A model generated the notes under the pieces. It searched no databases. It was given only the letters and a program-made list of their open reading frames with translations, and was not told where the DNA came from. The translations under genes were made by a program, and so were the position numbers. This document shows positions 13,748 through 27,347 of a DNA stretch of 64,000 nt, one piece after another; the first letter of the stretch is position 1; the number at the start of each line of letters is the position of its first letter. Source of the DNA: Nymphaea colorata (Eukaryota; Streptophyta; Magnoliopsida; Nymphaeales; Nymphaeaceae); NCBI RefSeq assembly GCF_008831285.2, contig NC_045138.2:17269934-17333933 (forward strand), given 5' to 3'.

Positions 13748-14528
13748 CATAATGCGAGGCAAGGCCATTGGTGGTTGCAGAAGCATAAATATTGTTTAAT
13801 GGCACCCCAGGTGCTTAACTTTAGTCTTCTCTTAGACCAGCACCATTAAAGTTAACATCTTTTAACACTACGCACTGTAAACTATGAAGATCTCGCATTC
13901 ACAAGACGATCATAATAAAACCTAGAGATCAGAAACAGGGCAATTGTGTCGGTAAATTATGGAAAAAAGAATTGTTTAAGACCAATGTGTTTGATGGAAG
14001 AATGAGAACTTGCTAGGTCCCGTCTTTCTGAATTAATTCCTTATGCGAGCCTGAATTAAGCTGCCAATGGGAAATGAACTTGGGTTTTACTTCCGTCCAA
14101 AATTTTAGTAAATTAAAAATCTCCACATGACACGTCTTTTCTGAGCAAAATGAATAGGAATTAAACTCCAAAACGAAAAAAAGAGAAACAGAAAACAGGA
14201 AAGCATGTCCTGATTAGAAAAATCGATGTTAGATTGAGCTTTTAATTTACGGTTTCTAGTGAGCAGTGGCCTCATGAAGGAATTTGGTATAGAAATGAAG
14301 GTGCAATTTGGGAATCTGGTGGAAGCTTGACGGCTAAATGAAATTCTCTCTCATTAATATCGACTCGGCGTGAGAATGGGAGCAGCTTTATTATGAATTC
14401 GATCTAGTGAATTCCAGCTTTGACTGATATTGGTTGTTGTTTAGCTTTACCCAGAGTTGGGTGGACCACTAATTCTTTGTCTGATCTTCTTGTAGATATG
14501 CTTGGAGCAAATTGGTTAAAAGTGACCT

Positions 14529-14561
<33 letters not shown>

Positions 14562-17393
14562 GGAGAGAGAGAGAGAGAGAGAGAGAGAATTGTAGGAGTA
14601 AGCATGTTCAAAACAGATTTCTTTATAATTTTTTCTCTCTCAACCAATTTTAACTATCCAAACAGTTGAATTTCTGCCAAGCATTCAATGAAAAAGTAGA
14701 AAGAATTGTTAAATCAGTCGTTTTAAGGATTTAGCTTTTGGTATACCTCTCTTTCTCTCTAGCTATATATACAAAGAGCCTATAAAATGAGAATGTATAT
14801 CAAAATTGAGGGACAAGACGTCCTCTAGATACAAAAATTGGGGACAAGAAGTCCCTTAGTTATAGTAACAAACCGCAAGACAAAAGCAAAAGAGAACGTA
14901 TAAATACAACATACAGAAAAACAAAAAAGAGATAGAAAAAGAGTGGAAGGACGGACTGACATACTCCGGCGAAGAGAAAGTGCCCCTAAGCGAGAGAGAG
15001 AAAGTTTGGCTTACTATTCTGGTTAAAATTGTTGAGTTGATACATCCCTACCAACCTTTGCTAGCTGTTACATGAGGATGGTATGACAAATGCTAAAATC
15101 AATCATTTATATACTTGGCTCATGTGGATCATTGATATGACTTGAAATGCACACACTCTTTCCAAGTGATTGCAGAAGCAAGTGAGAATCCAATGTTGCA
15201 CGCAAATCGAAGCAACAAGAAATAAACTGAAGTGGTTGTTTGCTGAAATGGGTAAACCTCACGGTTCTCAAGTCTGGCCTTTTGTGTAACTTTCAACAGG
15301 GTGTTCGATAGAAAATGACTAGGTTCCACAACTTTCTTTTAATTCTCTCTAACTGAGAGAGAGTTTTTGCATTTTATCTTTAGAAAAGAACTAAATCTTT
15401 CACCCAGCCCTTCATCTCTTTAGCATACAAGGCATGTTTTGGTATCTGAGAGTACCATTTTCACCATGTTTTAACTCGTACATTAGTGATTCCAACAAAA
15501 AACTCAGCGCCTACCAGCCCCCACCGTTACTGGTGTGCTAACCCCAACATTAAAACCATATATACTTCAATTTTCTTCTTCGCTGTTGTGCTGAAACTAA
15601 ATGAAAATTCAGGAGGAAATCAAACCGAAGACTCCCCAATGAAGCCTTACTAATGTGAGAAGAAAAACTGTAACTCTTATCATTAATTTACGGATCTCTT
15701 ACATGAATCGTGTTCTTTATTTTTTTCTTCATTCAAATGCTATTCAATGAGCAGGCAGAAAATTAACACTGATGTATACATATATATATAATATATATAT
15801 ATATGAGAGAGATAAAGAGAGAGTATCTTAACTATCAGCAGGCCGCCATTAAAAGCAGAGCGTGGACGTCCACGGTTAAAAGCCAGACAAGTTCCTGTCA
15901 GGACTTGTCTCGAATTAAAAATTTGAATAGCATCTTGTCAAATTTTCTTCTCTTCCTACAGTGAAGGTTCCTGTTTGGTCTAAATGTGGAGGTGGCTCCT
16001 TGAAAGCTTATCCAACCTCCATTAAAGCTTCTCATAAAGTGAAAAGATACATTCAGTTGAGAGAGAGAGCGAAAGATGTAATGGCTTTTTGCAGTCATTG
16101 TCAATACATAATTACAGAAAAGTTTGGCAGCAGGAAGAACTTTAAAAGCCATGAGAAAATCAAAGTAAGTGCGATCATCCTTATCTTTAGATGAGTTTGA
16201 AGACTAATCTCATAATGACAGGTTTTGTTTTCTAAGGACAGAAAGATTAAGCGGTCGGATTTGACAGAAACGCTTTTGGTTTATCATCCTCCAATACACA
16301 CGGGTGGTATACATAAAACTAATAGAATATAAAAACTCATGATAATTACTAAAAGAGAAGATTGACGGATAGATTCTAACTTAATTAAACAGAATAGTTG
16401 TGTTCGGTTAAAAGAAAATAAAAAGGTAATAAGCATTTATTCATATAGTATCAGTTTATATATTTTTTTCTCAACTATTGATCTGTTTTAGATTGACGGC
16501 CCTGGTTAGATGGTGGACGACTCCAGATAATTGGAGTCATCAATCACTCACTCATGCTCAAAGTTAATTTTAGATAATAAAAGAACACTTAATTTTGAGG
16601 TCGAAACTCAGTAGGCCACCTACAGTTGCTACTCAGAAAGTGTGAAATTCTAAACAAAAGGCTGGTACTGCTATATATATATATATATATATTATTGAAT
16701 GTTGATCTTCACTAATCAGACCGAGTACTATAAATTCATTAAACCCCACTTGTATGAAATAAAAAACAAAAAGATTATTTTTCTTTTGGGGGGCGGCAAC
16801 GCAACCTAATGAATCTCATCAAACCCACCAAACTTGTTCCCCACTTGCATGGAGAAGGCTTTCACTAATCAAGTCAGCTAAGTACCTAATCACTTTATAA
16901 ATCTTAAACCCTGAGGTACAAAATCTGAAAACAAGGAAGAAGTTCTCCACATATTTTAGTTAGAAGTGTATGATATATAATGACACGAATATGTTAACAT
17001 AGCGCAAACTATTTTCTATATGAAATTTATAAGAATCTCATACATATTTTAAACAAATGATTACTTTCTAATGCGTTTTAAGCGTAGCTTCAAAAATGTT
17101 GTCTCCCAATTGTCAGCTCTCATTATGTCTTCTTTTTGCTGCTTTTGATTCTTTGGCGCGTTAAGTTGTCTTTCGGCCGACCAAATTAAGTTTAAAACCA
17201 ATTAAATCTTCCACCACAATTAAAATTGTTTAAAAATGAACTGAAAATCCACAACGATCACTAATTAAACATTGTTTAGTTGCAATTGGCTGAGAATCTT
17301 TTTTTTTTCCTTTCTTATTCTCCATTTTTAAACAATTTTAAGCCAGGATGCCCTAAAGCTTTATAATTGGTACGCCTTCCCAGCCTTGAAAGC

Positions 17394-17709
17394 TAGAGAT
17401 GTCAATGGATCTGATTCAGATTTGATATTCAAACGGAACTGCTTTACAAACTGCATCGGATTGAAAGAAAGAAAATCTAGATAAAAAAATCGGATCGAAA
17501 TTAAAATTTAGAAATGGCATCTGATTGGATTGGAATTAGGTTTTAAACAAATATGCCATCAAATTTGGATCTGAATTCCAAAACGGATTTGGACGTGAAA
17601 ATAGAAGTCGGGGTTCGGTTATATTCATATCATGAATTTAAGAATCGTAACCAAATATGGTATTAACCTTTCTTCATTTGAATTCGAATAGGATCCATTG
17701 ACATCCCTA
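17394..17709. repeat. MITE-like repeat with 18-bp terminal inverted repeats
   Basis: The left end TAGAGATGTCAATGGATC and the reverse complement of the right end, TAGGGATGTCAATGGATC, match at 17 of 18 positions. The 316-bp interior is rich in degenerate GGATCTGAAT-type words and has no open frame. I see no clear target-site duplication. Related GGATC/GAATC-rich stretches recur near 41.5-41.9, 43.4-43.75, 44.44-44.67, 47.2-47.4, 52.45-52.7, 53.94-54.3 and 54.65-54.9 kb. Confidence 0.6.
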
Positions 17710-19234
17710 CAAAAAAAAAACACTTCAATTATTTGCTTATGAGAGTCAAACCATGACTGTTCGCCAGACAGCCAATTCTCCCACATGCCAACCCATTTGG
17801 GTCTACCACAGGGAGAATCTAACAGTGCTAGTAAAATGAATTTGGATCATGGTTAGAAAATTGAAAATAAAGCCTTCAAACTCCCTTGAATTCAGGAATA
17901 CAAGTATTAATTATCACCAAAGAATATCGATCCAATTAATTATCATCTGCATAATTATTTTCTCAAAAAACCTCTATGCCTTTTCAAATGTCTCTTATGT
18001 GTATGCCACTCATTGTTTGAAAATGTAGTTGATTAACTATCTGTACGCATCTAAAATATAGAAAAATTAAATTGGTGAAAAAAACTTGAAACTTCAATAT
18101 CTAGATAGAACTTAATGCGCAAAAAACTTAGAGCATTAGTTTCTAACATATTACTTAAAACTTCTAGCCGTCTTATAAACTTAAACATTAATCTGCATAT
18201 TCATCTATAATCAACGACCATCACACAACTTCCGAACCAAGAACCACTAGGCGGTTTGAGAGTGAGCTGTGTGCCTTATCAATTTAAATAAAATATAAAC
18301 ATCATAACATATTTATAAAAGCAAATTTGACATAAAACATGCTTTGAATCAAGTTGTTTTTATGAAAAATGTTGTTTTTTCTATTATCAAAATGATGGTG
18401 TTATGAGAGCCATTCATTTTTTCTTATTATAAAAACACTAATAAACCCCAAAAAATTGATAAACTTAATACATATTTTGCATTAACCTATCCTTAAGATC
18501 ATATTGGTAAGGTTAGATATCAAAAGAAATATTTCAAATATCATATTTAAAAGGTCTGGTGTATATATAGGAAGAGAGACCATAACTTCTATAACTATAG
18601 TGCGAAGGCTGCCTCTTTTCGTTAAACATTAATACGTTACGTTCTATCACAAATAATATTTCTTTTCTCCATCCAACCTTATACTTATCATTTACATGTT
18701 TCAGTGGAGAATGACATGTAATATGATACAATTATAACTATTACATTGTATCTCTTAAGAACTCAATAGCCAATGGTGCACCGATTTAAATTTAAATCAC
18801 CATTTCTACTAAACATTTCACAATCATAACTGTATATACAAAATGTGATCATAAAATGCAGAATCCAGCTCATTTCTAGGTAGTGGATACAGCGGCTAAC
18901 TTTTTTATATATATATTTGTTATGTTATGTATACGAATGCCCTTTTGGATATAAAAATATGTGCCCTTTCTAGATTTTTTTTTTTTTTTTAGAACACACA
19001 TATGCAGAAGCAACTCTAATGCGTGCCAGTGAGCAAATGAGGCCATGCATGCACAATGCACGAGCACATGCGACATGCATGTCAGCCAACGAATACATGA
19101 TGAGGCCATGCATGAGGATGCATGTAAGCCAAGGGCCATATAAGTATGATGGGAACAAAAGAGATTGGGGACCCATGCATTATGATGCACACGTGCAGAC
19201 GGATGGGAGTGTGGAGGAGAGGACAGGATTGGGG

Positions 19235-19703
19235 TCGTCGCCATGTCCTTGGATTAGCATCAGCATTTATGGCCATGACGCATTCCCGGACAGACTAGCA
19301 GCCATGCCCCATCCCTCCCCACACGGCCAGTCACATTACATACAACAGCCTGGCATCAAACTAGCTTTATCTTCATCCATGCATCACCAGTTTTTACCAG
19401 ACAATTCAATCTAAGATATTTTATTACTTTATTTCCTTTCAATCGCATATATAAGTTAAATGTGAGCTTCCTAATCAGGACATCATAAAATCATATCAAA
19501 ATGGCATTTTGTATGTCTGTAACCAACATTTTACCCCAAAAAAAAAAAAAAAAAACTCAATGGTCTAGCACATTTTGTATCTTATAAAACTCATTTTGTA
19601 TGTCCAAAAGAGTATGACTTTTATTTTGGTTTTCATAGTTTTAAGCATGGAAAACATAATTTTAAAATTGTAGAAATGTGTGGCTGACAGGCCAGTCAAT
19701 CGT

Positions 19704-19772
<69 letters not shown>

Positions 19773-20098
19773 GAGGATTATCACAAGTGAAACAGCTTGG
19801 CTATTTATGAGGCGGCAAGGACCACTCTGACTAATTGTCCTTGGCAAGCAAGCGCCCTTAATTAGATGGGCCACAACCCTTAGAATTAAAACTCAAATTT
19901 TTTCACTAGAAGAGAAACTACACCGGCGCTTGGAGACCTTGGTGGCCCGACATGGATTAATGACGGGTTGGAAACTTGAGCAATGAAATCTCAGAAATTT
20001 CCGAGTGTTCTTTGCAAAACCAATGTTTTCATAGCTCATTTGCTACGTGTAGAAGCTTCCATGATTCTAACCTACCCCAAATCTTTGTGTCTGTGCAT

Positions 20099-20149
<51 letters not shown>

Positions 20150-20250
20150 ATGCAAGGCAAGCCACGTCTCTTTCTCTCTATCTCTAAGTCGGTCTTTATC
20201 AACCAATCCAAGGAGCTATTGAAGGAAGATGATGATGATGATAAGGAGTT
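19235..20250. other. distal non-coding segment shared with 27.19-28.17 kb
   Basis: Short collinear matches link this stretch to the region upstream of Aux/IAA copy B: GCATCAnCATTTA with CGGACAGACT (about 19257-19300 versus 27208-27252), AGCCACGTCTCT with a CT run (20159 versus 28063) and GATGATGAT (20229 versus 28151). Spacing between the matches is similar in both places (about 870 versus 820 bp). It looks like a remnant of the duplication that made copies A and B. Confidence 0.45.
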
Positions 20251-20924
20251 GAGTGAGAATGGGGACGCGGCATTGGCGATTGATGGTTTTGGCTCTGTAC
20301 ACATTTCTGCCGGCACGACGGGGGCCATCCGACCCACTCCAGTCTTTGCTCCTTTGAATTCTTTGGCCTCCCCTCTTTGTCATTTGGTTTGTTTTGTTCG
20401 ACTCCTTAATTAACTCTAGCCCACAGAGTATTAACAGAAGAAGCATGAGTTGATTAATGAGAAGGCTGTCACTGTAAAATATTCTTATGAAATATTAATT
20501 GTTTGACAGCAAGGGAACGAATTCAAAGTCGTGTGATTTTTTCTTTTTTACTAAATCTGACGGATATGCTAGCCAGTGCTGCAATCGTTTGTAAATGTCT
20601 ATATTTGGTTGATTGTGCATTTTGTATATACATGTTCAAATTCCAATCAGATTCCAAGTTCAACCAAAGCAAAATTTCTCATTGGCCAAATATAGAAATA
20701 TACATAGTATATCTCAATCCATTCTACGATTAGCATTCATATGCTCACGCGCTTCTAGATAATCTTTTATCATCATTATTTTATTATTATTTATTATTAT
20801 TCTTCATTGGTCGGAGGCTACTGTTAACTTTGATATAATCCTAAATTTCACTAAACCTTTCACTAAAAATGTTTTTAGTTGGTTGTCTAACACAAGTGTT
20901 AAAGAAATTAACCCAACCCGAATA

Positions 20925-20964
<40 letters not shown>

Positions 20965-20969
<5 letters not shown>

Positions 20970-21350
20970 GGAAACTTCAAGCATTATAAAAGGGGATGTT
21001 CAATAGTATCCTGGTTTTTAGTTCTTTTAGGTCTGGAGCCGAAACTGCTACAAAGTGGGTTGAGATATGCCAGATCAAGGGTCTGAGCCCAAGAGTGGGC
21101 CAGGTCGTTAAAGTGGTATTAGAGCATGTTCAACACTCGAACCTAGGGTCTCACACACGCAGACGCGTGTACCTTAAGGATGGTAGATTATAATACTCCA
21201 AAAATTTAGTCTCGTATTGAAGATTGTGAGAGATCTTCAAGAGCTTATAAAAAAGGAGTTGCTAAATATTTGGTTGTGCTGACTACTAAGAGGTGGGTTA
21301 GGATCTGTTGGACCAAGAGTCTGAGCCCTGGAGTAGGTAGAATCATTACA
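20965..21350 (+). mobile_element. TRIM-like LTR retrotransposon fossil
   Basis: Two diverged direct repeats, about 20965-21113 and 21189-21350, flank some 75 bp. That short interior begins with TGGTATTAGAGC, close to the initiator-Met tRNA primer-binding site, and ends in a purine-rich stretch. No protein is encoded. The left repeat is cut by an (AT)n tract. Divergence between the repeats suggests an old insertion. A relative lies at 31586-32081 and a solo piece at 43845-44025. Confidence 0.5.
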
Positions 21351-23089
21351 TAAATGGTTCCGTGTAAATTATAATGGAACCACTTGTTTCATGAACTGGA
21401 TTTGTCGATTCACCCTTTGTTTTGGCCGAAAATTAGACAAAGACGTGATCTACCTGGATTACATAAAACTTGACCAAGTTCATGAATTACGATTATTTGA
21501 CTACTGCTATTAAATGTGAAGTGAGCTGAAAAACCAAAGTGCATGAAAGGGCCTAAACACACGTTGTCAGATGTAACAAGACAATCTCAAAACAAGTCCA
21601 AGTTCATTTATGGCCGAAACCTTTCAGTCACGTAAACCTTTGTAAAGACCTCAGAAGTTTTTGATTTTGATGCAACAGTTTGAGTAGTGGGGTTAGTAGG
21701 CGGTCAGTCTTCTTCCGTTCATGTTCATCAACTACAATTATCTAAATCCAACGGGTACACGAAGCTCAATGAGGTCCATAATTTCCGTGAACAGAAGCGG
21801 TCACATACTCCAAGTGGATTCGAATCAAGATTCACATGCATTTACACATGCACCTTTTCTTTTTTGCACTTTCTTGATATCGAATAAGGAAAATTTAAAG
21901 CCTTTCATTTTATTAAGAATCCCAGTGAAATAAATATATAAGAAAGTGTTTGATAGCTTCGGATCTGAAATCAAGAAGAACTTGTGCTACTACTGATATT
22001 GGCACTATTCCACCAATCAAACGAATTCATAGTAAATGGGACAAGATTTCCCATGATATCAAATACTCAAAACGTCTATGAGCAATGCTCAACAGTCAAC
22101 AACATGCTTCAAATGTTAATGTGTTGAACCACTGAAAGAAATGGGCAATATATAACTCTCAGCTCTGTGAATGTGATGGCAAAATATAGTTCATAAGCAT
22201 TCTAAACCACCGTTTTAAGTATCATGGCATCAATTATCTCGTAATTTTCATGTATTTAGATCTTTATTTATGTTTTCATTTCTCTTTTCCATTAAAAAAA
22301 AATTGATTTCACTCTTGGCCACATATTTTTCTTTCTTTCTTTTTTTGTGCAGATAAAATCCAAAGGTATTTATATTGGTGGGAACAACGAAAGTTAAAGC
22401 ATTATTGTGAGCTTGACATGGCTTTCTTGCCCTTTAACGCACCCGTGTTCTGTCTTCAGCTGGGGTGGCATGTGGCCCCACCCTGTTTGTGAAGATAAGG
22501 ATGCAAATTAAACGGATACCGGATTCGAATCAGATACAGCAACCCATATTGACTGATCCGGTACTGCCAAATCGGACCTTCCCCATTCGAATCTTTTCAT
22601 TTAATTCATGACACATGAAATTTTGTCAATTATATTGCACTCGATCCTTTTTCCTTTTTAATTTTTATCTTAGCCCAAGTAAAGCATATTGCGTCCAATA
22701 TATTCACCACTTTTTATCAAAAAAGAAATTATAGCAGGTGACCCAAACGAAGTCCAATTTTCCTTTAAATTTTACTTTCCAAATCATCATACCAGGTCGA
22801 GGTTGAGAGATATGAAACTGAGTTCGATAACATCGAACTTTACTCACTTTTTTTACAAGCTGTAAATCAAAGTAAGTTCCTTGCAAGTCAATCTGGCATT
22901 TTGGTATGCTTTTAGGTAATGTGTGAATGACACGCGAACAGGATGACATCAATGCATTCTTACCATAGTCTGATATGTATATATATATTTATATATTATA
23001 TATAATTTTATTAGTTTATATATGCAATTATTTGTGGAAATAAAATATCGCATGAAAATTGAAACGTTCTGCATTTCTAAAAAAAGTTT

Positions 23090-23733
23090 GAGCAGATTAC
23101 AGAAAGATGCCTAGCTTTCGAGGCATTTACACAAAGTTGCTAAGCATTTCGAACAAACCTAACCGTTAAGGTTACCAGCTAACTCATGAACTAACTAATG
23201 ACCCCTCCCTGTTACCAAGGTTAAAATAACCGTGGTTAAAGACAGGTTAGCAGAAAAGACAGAGCTAACCCTCTCTGCCTTTGGGGTTAAACTCACACCG
23301 TCTTGTCTTCCTCGCACCTTCTGTTGAGCACTGTGATTTCTCCTTCGCGATTCCTAAACGTTGAGCGTTCCATTGATCTTTCATGGTCTCCACTTCCACT
23401 TTCTGACGATCTTGTTTTAACTTCCCTCACGCTTCGCAACCGCATCCCGCTTCGCGCTGCCTCCTCCCCTTGAGCATTTTGTTCCCCTATTTCTTGCACT
23501 CGCTTCTCCTCTCGCTTCCTGTAAGTCTTCCGTTAACGTGTTAAAGATTCTTGTCCTCGGACCTCATCTGCGCAGGACTGGAAGTGAACCTTGCTTTGGC
23601 TGACTCCATGAACATGCACGTACGGCTCAACACCATTTTCATGCCTGGGAAGTTGCTCTAGCTCGTGGGATTGAGAACCCCACGGAGAGTTTCTTCAACA
23701 TACAGCATCATCTTGTTATATGCTCATTCTGGC
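23090..23733. other. GC-richer unassigned stretch next to Aux/IAA copy B
   Basis: Composition rises between about 23160 and 23700, with repeated ACCGTTAAGGTTAC/AACCGTGGTTAA words and short open frames on both strands. It resembles the edge of a transposon or a decayed gene piece, but I recognise no domain. The last part probably includes the 3' flank of Aux/IAA copy B, whose stop codon is at 23734-23736 on the minus strand. Confidence 0.35.
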
Positions 23734-24746
23734 TCAGACACGGGAAGCGCCTGAGCTCAGACCCTTGGCTTCTGCTCCTTTCATGATTCTCAGCCTCTTG
23801 CATGAAGAGATGAACATCCTGAAACAGAAGGCAAAACATCAGACCTTGCCCCTCAAAACCAGGCCAAGATGTGAGAGAGAAAGAGAGAGATGGACTTACT
23901 CCCAAGGGACATCTCCAACCAACATCCAGTCTCCATCTTTATCTTCATAAGTTGGTACATATTCAGACCCATCTCTGGTTGCAAATCCACCTGATAAGGT
24001 AAAAAAAGAAGGCAAGTTTAGCAAACAAATCAGAAAAGTTTAATGGAATCATGGAGTTCTATGCTGAGAGGAAGGAGGCCACGGCCACAATAGACAAGAG
24101 CTACTGAACATACCCATGGTAAAGCAGCTGAACATCTTCTCCAAGGCCTTGAGTAGATCTTGGTAGTCGCTGTATGTCTTGAGATCTATCTTCCTCAGGT
24201 ATGGAGCCCCATCCATGCTTACTTTTACAAGCATCCCGGGTGTCTCGGCCTCCTTCTTCTTTGAGATGCTTGAAACGTTTAGGTTGTTCTTCCTGTATGA
24301 CCTGATTGGTGGCCATCCTACCACTTGTGCCCTGTCAAAACCATATCTTGGATTAGTCTCAGATTCATAGTCTAAAACCATAGATTTTATTCATGAAGAT
24401 TTAGCAAACCCCAGATCTTTTTATGTATAGTTCAAAAACAACACTAAAAATTTTCTGGGGAAGCATGATTATGGAGTCTTTAGGTGTTCAAGGACAGAAA
24501 CCAGTCAGAAACTGGATACTTTAAGACCCACATGTGAATGAGGAAGAAGACTTACTTGGCAGGAGGGGCGTTTTCCTGGTCAGCAGGTGTGGTGTCGTCT
24601 CCGGCGACGGCGACGGAAAAGGCTCTCTTCTTAGTATTCGATGCCGCTGTCGCCGCCTTCTCTGTGACGTTACTTCCGGGTAACCCCAACCTCAGCTCAG
24701 TTGCCTCAAGGTTCAGATCGCAGTCGTACTTCACGGCCTTCTCCAT
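23734..24746 (-). CDS. IAA: Aux/IAA transcriptional repressor, IAA1-4 class (copy B)
   Basis: Paralogue of the gene at 11699-13012, with the same role: nuclear repressor of ARF-driven auxin response and a TIR1/AFB degradation target. Coding exons 24746-24556, 24331-24114, 23990-23900 and 23818-23734 give 194 residues. Exons 2, 3 and 4 have exactly the same lengths as in copy A (218, 91 and 85 nt); exon 1 is 21 nt shorter. Domain [10 protein letters not shown] (residues 16-24), KR in the linker, degron QVVGWPPIR (66-74), the PB1 domain III/IV and the end GLSSGASRV are all present. Exon 2 differs from copy A by very few residues (KKKEAE for KKNEAE), so the pair is fairly recent. It appears functional. 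Confidence 0.95.
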
Positions 24747-25099
24747 TTCCTGGCCTTTCTTTGCGGTGCTTTCGACTCTTTTCCAACCAACACGGACTCT
24801 GTGACTCCTCCAACTCCCAAGTTTATCACTGTTTCTTCAAATCCCCGGCGATCTGCTCCGTCCCTCTCACAGACCAACAAATCTACGGCTTGAAAACCAA
24901 CCTTGGCAGCGAAAATCTGCTGATGTGAGGGAAAAACTCGCAAAAGACTGATACAAAGATGACCACAAACTCGAATTGTCAACCAATCTCCGGCGAACTT
25001 CTTTCCTTACTCCGGTGCAGAGACGCTTGTAAGAGACGTTTGAAAGCTGAACTTCCTTGGCTTGTGAAATGAAGATAGGGAGAAGCAAGAGGACAACTA

Positions 25100-25107
25100 C
25101 TTTTATA
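25100..25107 (-). promoter_or_regulatory. TATA box of Aux/IAA copy B
   Basis: TATAAAAG on the minus strand about 355 bp upstream of the start codon, again followed upstream by (GA)n/(CT)n runs (25130-25161). It matches the copy A layout. Confidence 0.6.
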
Positions 25108-25231
25108 AGAGGAAGAATCAAAGCAAGGGAGAGAGAGAGAGGAGAGAAGAGAGAGAGAGAGTGCATGAATGGATGATACCCACCAAGAGAACAAATGGGG
25201 ACAGCAACAGGTTGGCCTGGGGCAGGTTGCC

Positions 25232-25247
25232 TGTCCGGCCAGGGACA
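25232..25247. promoter_or_regulatory. inverted TGTC-N8-GACA pair, candidate ARF site (copy B)
   Basis: TGTC CGGCCAGG GACA keeps the same eight-base spacing as the copy A site (13449-13464), although the eight spacer bases differ partly. Retained cores with a changed spacer would be expected of a protein-binding site, but two copies are little evidence. Confidence 0.4.
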
Positions 25248-25531
25248 CACCGGTGGGCCCAGAACTCCGGCCGTCCGTTTGGGCTCATCTGGGATTCTCT
25301 GATCCGACGGCAAAGGAAGGTTTGTTAGTCATGTGGTGGGCCGATCCGAGCCGTTGGAGGACAGCCCATGTGAGCGCAGCGCTGTCGGTGAGCTTGTGTG
25401 TGGCCGGAAAACCCCCCCATGTGAACGATTTATTGCAAAAAACATAAAATATTTACAAAAAAATAAAATTAAAAAAAATCTAAAATATTAAGCATCTTTA
25501 AAGAGGGGGTTTTCCAAGAGAATCATCCCCA

Positions 25532-25548
25532 CCCACATGGCATGTGGG
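25532..25548. promoter_or_regulatory. 17-bp palindrome with CACATG/CATGTG boxes (copy B promoter)
   Basis: Identical to the 17-mer upstream of copy A, about 790 bp from the copy B start codon. Conserved flanks include AGAGAATC before it and GAGGCAA after it, and ATTGTTTAA further out. Confidence 0.6.
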
Positions 25549-26025
25549 CATGCTGTGAGGCAATAACATTGGTCCTCGCACTAAATGACCTATTGTTTAA
25601 AGAACACCCAATTTCCTAATTTTATCCTCCCAAGAACACGCCCATGAAAATCACAATCTAGCAAGATTTTGCACTCTAAATCATGAAGATCATGCCGGAA
25701 TTCTTGGTGACAAGAAAGAGTGAGAGAGAGGTGTAAATCTTCTATAGGGTTAAATTCTTGCCTCTTAATAAAAAAACTGCATGCGTTCTTAACATTTCTT
25801 GCCTTTCCCCATGTGGGCACCTGTTTTTTAATATTGAAAACTGCCAAACATTGGCCAGTGCAGATGACTCGGTTCTTTTCAAGGCCTTCATTTGGATGCT
25901 TTCCTTGATCAAGTATCCTTCACAGCCTGTTGGAAGGAATTTTCAGACCACCTATGAGCAGAGCTTTGATATTTAAAAAAGTTTTTCACCACAAGGTCTC
26001 TCTCTCTCTATATATATATATATCT

Positions 26026-26135
<110 letters not shown>

Positions 26136-27306
26136 GAGTGAAAGTGTGCAAGTTGTGATGTAAGGCACTTCTCTGACTAAGATAAGAGGCAGATATATGC
26201 TTACTAGATATCGGGAGGACCACTAGTTAGCTGCGTGGCAGCTTGTTCTATGTATGATTGGAGCATATCGCTCTAACGGTGACTCATCAGTGGCAGCAGG
26301 GGCGCATCTCTCTCTCTCTCTTTTGTCATATTATTCTGGTAAATAGTGGCGAGTGGATATGTATTTGTGCCCACTATTCCAAAGTTAATAGTGGATAGTG
26401 ATTTCATGGTACCCCTAAGATGAGTACATGAAATGTTGAAAGCAATCATTTGTACGAACATTGGCTCCTGTGATATGACTTGCAAAGCACATAACCTAAA
26501 GTTGAATATGTGATTGTTTGGTACCAGTTACAAATTGCTTTAACATCTTGTTTTATGAATCTATCTCAAAATTTACCATCTTATGTACATGAGAGATTAA
26601 AATGCCTTCATTAAAGTGAAAAAGGAAGAATTTTGAAAAAAATAAAAATGAGAATTATGAAAATATTGAAAGATTAAAAATGTACATAGCCTTTTTTTTT
26701 TAAAAAAAAAGTGTGCGTGCAACTCTATCTTCAAAATTTAAGGCAGAATAGTCGGATGGTAACAATCTGTTATGGGTGCCAAATGATTCTTGAAAACTTT
26801 CCAACAAAACATAATAAACTCTACCAAGTAAACGGAAAGATCATGAAAGCAGTAGAAAAATCAAGAGAAACATGAAAACAAGAAGCCCATTTTCACTTTT
26901 GATATCCAACTAAATCTAAGGTGGTGTTTGTATAAGTAACAGGATTAGGTAAAACAAGTCGAAAATTTACCAAACTTTATAGATGTCATCACATGTTGCC
27001 CCCACTCTCAAACAAGAATATTAATGGTGCTTGTAAGTATGTTTGCACCCGTCAAGTATCATGCACATGCTGGGGCCAAACAAGAAGAAGACAGCCCCAT
27101 CCGCACGTGCATGAGCACCTACACTACATATCGCGAAGCGTTTGTGCACAACCGAGGGTTTAATTTCCATACGATTGTGTTGCCATCTCCTTCTATTCTA
27201 TTTATTGGCATCAACATTTAAGATATCATGATGCATGCACGGACAGACTGGCCATCCCTTCCGCACGGGCACTCACAAAAAAACAGCGCGATCTACATAT
27301 GAAAGT

Positions 27307-27347
<41 letters not shown>

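Larger units (their letters stand above)
13760..23090. other. gene-poor AT-rich intergenic region between the two Aux/IAA copies
   Basis: No coding gene is supported. It holds compound microsatellites (about 14533-14587, 15779-15820, 19704-19767, 20099-20147, 20930-20964), a repeat with inverted ends (17394-17709), a CATGCATG-rich stretch (about 19010-19140), a distal block shared with the region upstream of copy B (about 19235-20250) and a TRIM-like LTR fossil (20965-21350). Other open frames are short or microsatellite-encoded. Confidence 0.7.
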
